Below, piece after piece: positions 57,005 through 64,000 of a stretch of 64,000 bases of DNA. Origin of the DNA: Dasypus novemcinctus (lineage: Eukaryota; Chordata; Mammalia; Cingulata; Dasypodidae); contig NC_080690.1 in NCBI RefSeq assembly GCF_030445035.2, positions 31,770,796 to 31,834,795 of the forward strand, given 5' to 3'. The notes beneath the pieces are model-generated. The model saw nothing but the letters and a program-made list of their open reading frames with translations, had not been told where the DNA came from and did no database searches. Every line of letters starts with the position of its first letter. The first letter of the stretch is position 1. The position numbers and the translations under genes were made by a program.

Positions 57005-57661
57005 GTGAGCATAAAGAATGACTTGATTTTAAAAAGAAACATATCAGAAATTATAAGAATGAAAGGCACAATAATGGAGATTAAAAATACACTAGAGGCA
57101 CACAATAGCAGATTTGAGGAGGCAGAAGAAAGAATTAGCAAACTGGAAGAAAGGACAAGCAAAAACATTCAATCAGAAGAACAGATATAATAAAAGATTT
57201 TTAAAAATTTGAACAATGTATCAGGAATTTGAGTGACAGCATGAAGTGCACAAACATATGCATCATGGGTGTCCCAAAAGGAGAAGAAAAGGAAAATGGG
57301 GCAGAAAGAATATTTGAGGTAATAAAGGCCAAAAATTTCCCAACTCTTATGAAACACATAAATATACATGTCCAAGAAGCTCAATGTACTCCAAACAGAA
57401 TAAGTCCTAATTGACCTACTATAAGATACATATTAATCAGAATGTCAAATGCCAAAGAAGATAATTCTAAAAGCAGCAAGAGAAAAGCTATTTGTCACAT
57501 ACAAAGGATGCACAATAAGACTAAATGCCAATTTCTCAACAGAAACCATTGAGGCAAGAAGACAGTGGTATCATAAATTTAAGGTACTAAAAGAGAAAAA
57601 CTGCCAATCAAGAATTCTTTATCTGACAAAACTGTCCTTCAAAAATGTGGGAGAGTTTTAA
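57005..57661 (+). pseudogene. L1 ORF1 relic
   Basis: Broken frames (57,005-57,190, 57,229-57,414, 57,449-57,661) show the ORF1p pattern: a glutamate/lysine-rich coiled-coil region (RISKLEERTSKN), an RRM-like segment (NICIMGVPKGEEKENGAERIF-like, shown here in part) and a C-terminal part with ETIEARRQWYHKFKVLKEK and NCQSRILY. ORF1p is the L1 RNA-binding chaperone. Several stops and frameshifts are present. Confidence 0.8.
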
Positions 57662-57815
57662 ATATTCACAGATAAACAGAAAATGAGAGAGTTAATCAAA
57701 AAAGGAGAGTTAACCTGCAAGGAGTACAACAGAGAGTTCTACAGGTCAAAAGGAAAAGGCAGGAGAGAGTGGCTTGGAGTAATGTTAAAAAATTGAGGAT
57801 TGCCATTAAGGTAAC

Positions 57816-58492
57816 TGTTTTAATTTTCCAAATGGCTGCTAATGTAAAGTACCAGAAATGGGCTGGCTTTTATAGAGGGGATTATTTGGGGTCAAAACTT
57901 ATATTTCTAAGGCCATGCAAAGTCCAAATCGAGGCACTATAAGAGGTGCTTTCTCACCAAAGTCAGCTGCCACATGTTGAAGCAGGATAGCTGCTGTTCT
58001 CTGCTGAAGAATGAGCTCAGCTGAGGGCAACCAGATATAGGACTTGTCTCCTTCCAGGCCTCAGTCTGAGCTGCTCTACTTTCAGTCTCAGCTGCCCCAG
58101 TTTCTTCCCAAGTTCAGTTATAAGCTATCAGGCATATAGCAGGACTTGTCTCCTCTTGAGCTGGTTCATGGTCCCAGGCTCTTGAGGGCTTTGTGCTTAA
58201 GCAATCTTCTAGTCCCTTCTCATATGGCAGGGTCAAAAATGGTGGCTTCTTTTTCCTGTGTCTGTATGTGTGTGTCTCTCTCTCCATTTTTATCAGACCC
58301 AGCAAGAGGGCAAAGAATCACACTCTGCTGTCATAGTCCAATCAAAAACCTAAAAGCAATCTTATCAAGTAACCTAATTAAAGCTCCATTAACAAAATTT
58401 AATGCAATCACAAGGTATCACACCCACAGGAATAGATTAGTTTAAAAAATAATCATTCTCTTTTTGGGATTCACCAAATTCAAATTGCCACA
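57816..58492 (+). mobile_element. MLT1-like LTR inserted in the L1
   Basis: It begins TGTTTTAATTTTCC, with 'gaaatgggctggctttta' near the start and 'ggtatcacacccacagg' near the end, and ends TTGCCACA. Flanking gtaac and gatac match at three of five bases. Same family as 1,719 and 15,865, but the most diverged copy. Confidence 0.65.
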
Positions 58493-58929
58493 GATACTAA
58501 AAGGATAAAAGTTAAACTTAATAGTACTGTATACTCAATATGCAACTCTACTCTTTAATTCCTAAAAGAGTCAGAATACAACTGAATAAAAAAGTCATAT
58601 TTTCTGATAATGAATACACAAAATAATGAGAGATAATGTGGGACAAAAACAATATAAAGAAGGGAAAGAGAAGACTATGGTAGCAGAGAATATGTATGCT
58701 ATTGAATCTAAGTTGGTATATTTTCAAATTAGTAGGTTATAGATATAGGTCATGTAACCCAAATACCACAATAACCACAAAGAAAGTATTTTTAAGATTA
58801 TACAAAAACAGAAATGAGGAAAGGAACACGTAGTTACATCACAAAATATCAATTATACAGAAAAGAAGTTTGCAATAAAGAAAGAGAGACCAAAAAAAAG
58901 ATATAACATGAAAACTAAAGGACAAAATG

Positions 58930-60230
58930 TTTGAAGTAAGTACTTCCTTAGCAGTAATAGTACTGAATGTTAATGGATTTAACTCCCCAATTAAAAGACA
59001 CAATTGGCAGAATGAATTTAAAAAGCATGATCCAATTATATGTGGTTTATAAGAGACTCATCTTATACTCAAAGACACAAAGGTTGAGGTGAAAGGATGG
59101 AAAAAGATATTCCTTACAAATAGTAAACAAAAGAGAACTGAGGTAGTTATATTAATATTAGACAAAATAGACTGTAAGTCAAAAGTCATTATAAGAGACA
59201 AAGAGGCTGGGCCCTGAGCCTCAGCAGAGTTGCAACTCCTAATCTCTGGTTCGTCAAACTTACCCAGGTCAGCTAAGAAGGAGGTGAAGATGCTCAACCA
59301 TCACACCAGGGAACTGAGAGTGCATACAACTGCAAGCAGGAGAATCACATCCATCAACCATGTGGGATCTAAGTCCCCTCTTGATTTAGAGGTGGAGTGG
59401 ACATCACCATCCCAGGGTCCACAGGATGGAGAATAAAATATGGATTAGAGTGGACTTACTGGTATTCTACTGTAGAACTATTGTGACTCTAGCAACTGAA
59501 GAAATTGTATCATTGAGTGGAGACAGTGGCCACATTAGTTGCTGAGGGCAGGGAGAGGGAAGAAGAGATTTGGTGTGGGGGCATTTTTGGGACTTGGAGT
59601 TGTCCTAAATGATATTGCAGGGACAGAGGCAGGACATTATATATCCTGCCATAACCCACTGAGTGTACTGGGAGAGAGTGTAAACTACAATATAAACTAT
59701 AATCCATGTGATACAGCAGTGATCCAAAATGTATTCACCAAATGCAATGACTGTACCACAATGATGAAAGAGGTTGTTGATGTGGGTGGGAGGAGTGGGG
59801 TGGGATGGGCGTGGGGTATATTGGAACCTCTTATATTTTTTAATGTAACATTTTTTATTATCTATGTATCTTTTAAAAAAAGGAATTAAATTTTAAAAAG
59901 AGACAAAGCGCTACAGTATATATTAATAAAAGGGAAAATCCCAACAAGAAGAAATAACAATCATATTGTTTGTCCCAAAATACATGAGGCAAACACTGGC
60001 AAAAGTGAAGGGAGAAATAGACATCTCTACAATAATATCTGGAGACTTCAATACATCACTCTTATCAATAGATAAGACAACTAAATGGAATACCAGTAAG
60101 GAAACAGAGAACTTGAATAATATGATAAATGAACTAGACCTAACAGATATATACAGAACATTTCACAAAAACAGCAGAATATACATTTTTTCTCAAATGT
60201 ACATGGATCATTCTCCAGGATAGAATACAA
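58930..60230 (+). pseudogene. L1 ORF2 endonuclease relic
   Basis: The left part encodes an NVNGLNSPIKRH pattern near 58,965. The right part (frame 59,966-60,223) has SGDFNTSL near 60,042 and DLTDIYRTFHKNS near 60,138, both typical of the APE-type L1 endonuclease. It is interrupted by the retroposon at 59,204-59,897 and by stops. Confidence 0.8.
59204..59897 (+). mobile_element. Xenarthran L1-type tail retroposon, short copy
   Basis: About 690 bp with direct repeats aagagacaaag at 59,193-59,203 and 59,898-59,908. It starts near GGGCCCTGAGCCTCAGCAG and ends in an A/T-rich tail. It is a 5'-truncated copy of the unit at 56,300-56,990. Confidence 0.85.
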
Positions 60231-60570
60231 AGAAGTCTCAATAAATCTAAAAAGATTAAGACTATACAAAGTATATCTCTAACAATAATGGAATCAAACT
60301 GAAAATTGGAAACAGGCAAAGAACTGGAAAATCCACAAATATATGGAAGTTAAATAACACACTCCTAAACAGTGGGTCAAGGAAGAAATTTTAAGGGAAA
60401 TCAATAAAGCACATCTCAAGATGAATGAAAACAAGAACACACCATATCAAAACTTATGGGATTTATTAATCTGTATCAATGAAATTGATTTGTTAAAGAA
60501 AAAAAATACTTATGGGATGCAGAGAGGGAAATTTATAACCCTGATCTCTTACATTTAAAAAAAAAGAAAG

Positions 60571-60668
60571 GAGCAAATGTAGCTCAAGTGGTTGAATGCC
60601 TGCTTCTGATGTACAAAGTCCCAGGTTCAACCCCCAGTACAAACAAACAAATGAACAAACAAATGGAA
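60571..60668 (+). mobile_element. tRNA-derived SINE in the L1
   Basis: GAGCAAATGTAGCTCAAGTGG (A-box region) and a B-box GGTTCAACCCC at 60,624 are followed by a (CAAA)n-like tail. It resembles the truncated SINE at 13,929. It sits between endonuclease and reverse-transcriptase relics, with some L1 sequence missing around it. Confidence 0.75.
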
Positions 60669-60699
60669 AAACCAACTCTTATTGGGGAGCAGAAATATA

Positions 60700-61850
60700 T
60701 GAAATCGAGAATTAAAAAAACAATAGAGAACATCAACAAAATCAAAAATTGGTTCTTTGAAGAGATCAATAAAAGTGTAAAACTCTTAGATATATTGACA
60801 AAGAAAAAAGAGAGAAGATGCAAATAGAGAAGATGCAAATAAATAAAATCAGAAATGAGACAGGGACATTACTACAGACCCTATAGAAATAAAAAAAGGA
60901 TCAAAAAGAGTATACTATGAACAGCAGTATGCCAAAAAATTAAATAACATAGATGAAATGGACAAATTCCTAGAAATAGACAAATGACCTACACTGATGC
61001 TAGAAGAAATAGAAGATCTCAACAGATCAATTACATGTAGAGAAATTGAATCAGTCATCAAAAACCTCTCAAAAATGAAAAGCCTAGGACCAGAAAGCTT
61101 CACAGGTGAATTCTACCAATTATTCCAAGAAGAATTAATAGCAATCCTGATCAAACTCTTCCAAAATGTTGAACAAGAAGGAACACTACCTAACTCATTC
61201 TATGAGGTCATCACCCTAACACCAAAGCCAGATAAAGGTACTACAAGGAAGGAAAATTACAAACCAATTTCTTTTCTGAATATGAATATAGATACAAAAA
61301 TCCTCAAAAAAAATACTTGCAAATCAAACTCAATAGCACATCAAAAGAATTATACCATGATCGAGTGAGTTTTATCCAGGTATGCAAAGGGAATCAACAT
61401 AAGAAAACCAATTAATATAAAATACAATGCATGAACAAAATGAAGGGGGAAAAAGACTACATGATTCTCTAAATCGATGCAGAAAAGGCATCTGACAAAA
61501 TCCGGTATCCTTTCTTGACAAAAACACTTAGAAAAATAAGAATAGAAGGAAACTTGCCCAACATGATAAAGGCCATATATGAAAAACCCACAGCTAACAT
61601 TATCCTCAATAGTGAAAGACTGAAAGCTTTCTCTCTAAGATCTGGAACAAGACAAGAATGCCGACTGTCACCATTGTTATTCAACATTGTTCTGGAAGTT
61701 CTAGCCAGAGCAGTTACACAAGAAAAAGAAATAGAAGGCATCCAAATTGGAAAGGAAGAAGCGAAACTTTCCCTATTTGCAGATGACATGATCCTATACA
61801 CAGAAAGTCCAAAAAATTTTACAACAAAGCTACTAGGGCTAATAAACTAA
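60700..61850 (+). pseudogene. L1 ORF2 reverse transcriptase relic
   Basis: Frames 60,997-61,368 and 61,515-61,850 give RT landmarks in order: KSLGPESFTGEFYQ, LTPKPDKGTTRKENYKPISF (in part), [30 protein letters not shown], and the catalytic FADD in [16 protein letters not shown] near 61,776. The catalytic aspartates of FADD are intact, but stops and frameshifts upstream disable the gene. Confidence 0.88.
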
Positions 61851-62354
61851 TTCAGCAAAGTGGCAGGGTGCAAGATTCAAAAATGAAAAACTCAGTAGTA
61901 TTTCTATACTCTAGTAATAAGCATTCTGAGAAGGAAATCAAGAAAAAAAGTCCATTTACAATAGCAACTAAAAAATCAAAATCAAATATCCAGGAATAAT
62001 TTTAATCAAGAATGAAAAGAACTTTTACATGAAAAACTACAAAACTTTGCTAAAATAAATCAAGAAAAATCTAAATAAATAGGAAGACATTCCATGCTCA
62101 TGAATGGAAAACTAAATCTTATTAAAATGTTAATTCTACCCAAAATAATTTGCAGGTTCAACATAATCCCAATCTAAATCCCAAGAACCTACTTTGCAGA
62201 AATGGAAAAACCAACTACCACATTTATTTGGAAGGATAAGAGGAACTGAATAGGGAAAAAAACTTGAAAAGAAAGAACAAAGTTGGAGGATTCACGCTTC
62301 TTAACTTTAAAGCTTACTGCAAAGCTACGGTGGTCAAACATGATGGCACTGGCA

Positions 62355-62684
62355 CAAGGATAGATTTCTTTTTTTTTTTTTTTTTTGAGTTTATATAGAA
62401 TATATTTTATTTACTCTTTAAAACTAAAACTTTCAACATAGCTAACACTGACATAAACTACAAAAATAAACCTCTTTGTGTAAATAATTTATGCAGCAGG
62501 ATGGATAGAACCTACCTGGGGGTCACCAAGCAGTGGGAGGCCAGGACTGGCAAAGGCTGCTAGAGGACCTCCCAGACTTGGGCTGCCGGGAGAGCAGTAG
62601 CGTGGAGTGGGGTGAGGACGGGTGATGGACAAGGCTGCACTGCAGCCTGAAGTGCTGATGTTCATCCCAACCAAGGATAGATTT
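62355..62684 (-). pseudogene. Processed pseudogene fragment, parent gene unidentified
   Basis: A 304-bp insert (62,368-62,671) lies in the L1, flanked by caaggatagattt at 62,355-62,367 and 62,672-62,684 (perfect 13 bp). On the minus strand it ends in a poly(A) (T run at 62,369-62,386 on the plus strand), preceded by an AATAAA within 'agtaaataaaatatattc'. The upstream part is GC-rich and looks like the end of a coding region or 3' UTR. I cannot name the parent gene. Confidence 0.85.
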
Positions 62685-62699
62685 ATAGACCAATGGAAT

Positions 62700-64000
62700 T
62701 GAATTGAGAATTCAGAAATTGACCCTAACATATATAGCCACCCTATTTTTGCCAAAGCTGCCAAGTCCACTCAATAGTCTCTTCAAAAAATGTTGCTGGG
62801 CGAACTGAATATCAATGTGCAAAAGAATGAAGGAGGACCATTATCTCACACCATATACAAAAATTAACTCAAAATGGATCAAAGATATAAATAAAAAATG
62901 AGGACTATAAAACTTCTAGAAGAAAATGTAAGAAAACATCTTTGGGCTCTTGTATTAGGCAATGATTTCTTAGACTTTATACCCACAGCACAAGCAACAA
63001 AAGAAAAAACAGATCAATGGGACCTGATCAAAATTGTAAAACTTTTGTATATCAAAGGAGTTTATCAAAAAAGTGAAAAGACAACCTACTCAATTGAAGA
63101 AAATATTTGGAGACTACATATCAGATAAGGGTTTGACATCCAGAATATATAAAGAAATCACACAACTCAACAATAAAAAGACCAAAAAAAATTTAAAAAT
63201 GGGCAAAAGACTTGAGTAGACATTTCTCCAAAGAGTATCTACAAATGGCTAAAAAGCACATGAAAAGAAGCTTAACATCACTGGCTACTAGGAAAACACA
63301 AATCAAAACCACAGGAGATACCATTTCATACCCACTAGAATAACTGCTATTGAAAACACAGAAAATTACAAGTGCTGGGGAGGATTTTACATTGCTGGAA
63401 ACAAAGTAAAACGGTGCAGCCACTGAGGAAGATAGTTTGGCAGTTCCTCAGAAAGTTAAGTATAGAATTACCAGCAATCCCTCTACTAGGTATATACCTA
63501 AAAGAATTAAAAATTAGGAACTTGAGCAGGGAATTACACACTGATGTTCATAGCAGGATTATTCACAATTGATAAAAGAAGGAAGTAACCCAAATGTCCA
63601 TCAACATATACAATGGAATACTACTCAGCAATTAAAAGAAATGTAGTCCTTATACTTGCAACAACATGGATGAATCTTGAAGACATTATGCTGAGTGAAA
63701 TAAGCCAGACACAAAAGGACAAATATCATATGATCTTACTGATATGAAATAGTTAAAATATGCAAACTCATGGAGTTAGAATCTAGAATACAGGTTAACA
63801 GGGACTGGGTCGGGGGTAACTAATGGGAAGTTAATTCTTAATTAGTACAGAATTTCTGTTTAGGTTGATTTTAAAGTTGTGGACATGATGGTAGTGTTGG
63901 TACCACAATATTATGGGTGTAATTAACAGCACTGAATTGTGTACGTGACTGTGGTTAAAAGGAAAATTTTAGGCTGCATATATGTTACTAGAATAAAAAT
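62700..64000 (+). pseudogene. L1 ORF2 C-terminal relic and 3' UTR
   Basis: The frame 62,898-63,128 (KLLEENVRKHLWALVLGNDF...DQWDLIKIVKLL) is the ORF2 C-terminal region. The 3' UTR from about 63,730 resembles that of the L1 at 6,790-8,175, including 'taattaacagcactgaattgtg' (split here) and 'gttactagaataaaaat' at the window edge. Confidence 0.85.

Larger units (their letters stand above)
53800..64000 (+). mobile_element. Near full-length ancient L1, broken by five insertions
   Basis: Plus-strand order: 5' UTR-like (53,800-54,480), ORF1 start region (to 54,716), ORF1 (57,005-57,810), spacer and endonuclease (58,493-59,203 and 59,898-60,230), reverse transcriptase (60,997-62,340), C-terminal region (62,685-63,700) and a 3' UTR running off the window. 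Subtracting the insertions leaves roughly 6 kb, the size of a complete L1. All frames are broken. The 5' boundary is approximate. Confidence 0.8.

Noticed and set aside
1-64000. Bacterial-type features: operons, CRISPR arrays, ribosome-binding sites, attachment sites
   Set aside because: The window is mammalian nuclear DNA. The regular repeats are microsatellites, a minisatellite and tandem duplications without CRISPR-like spacing.

Overview
This window is nuclear DNA from a placental mammal, most likely an armadillo (Dasypus) or another xenarthran. The evidence is the repeat content. There are tRNA-derived SINEs of the armadillo DAS type at 37,766 and 39,397, mammal-wide MIR, L2, L1 and hAT relics, and several LTR and L1-tail families I associate with xenarthrans. 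No host protein-coding gene with introns is recognisable. The window is an intergenic or deep-intronic region rich in repeats. Species and family names rest on recall, because no search could be run.

Layout. 1-35,800 is old, mostly AT-rich DNA holding L1, L2 and MIR fragments, two MLT1-like LTRs, a hAT element nested in an L2, a CpG-rich endogenous retrovirus LTR with leader on the minus strand (18,935-19,960), and several repeat-free stretches that look like candidate conserved noncoding elements. The only convincing open gene is an intronless retrocopy of RMI2 at 28,770-30,454. It has a polyadenylation signal, a poly(A) tail, a target-site duplication and a full-length ORF containing a perfect in-frame triplication of a 111-bp unit.

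35,813-50,669 is a three-layer nest of endogenous retroviral elements. ERV-A is an old class I-like provirus on the plus strand with decayed gag, integrase and env transmembrane relics. Its 3' LTR was hit by a 475-bp TGTAGCAG-type LTR and, a few bases away, by ERV-B. ERV-B is a 7.2-kb minus-strand provirus whose two 487-bp LTRs differ at only three positions. It has a perfect tRNA-Arg(UCU) primer-binding site and a polypurine tract, yet no ORF above 110 aa on its coding strand. It therefore looks like a young, non-autonomous retroviral element.

50,670-53,790 carries two solo LTRs with perfect 5-bp target duplications and MIR/L2 relics. From about 53,800 to the window end lies one near full-length ancient L1 (5' UTR, ORF1, endonuclease, reverse transcriptase, 3' UTR). 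It is broken by five later insertions: two xenarthran L1-tail retroposons, an MLT1-like LTR, a tRNA-SINE and an unidentified processed pseudogene.

Nothing here forms an operon or pathway. The interest lies in the RMI2 retrogene, the young non-coding provirus and the unusually readable order of insertions.
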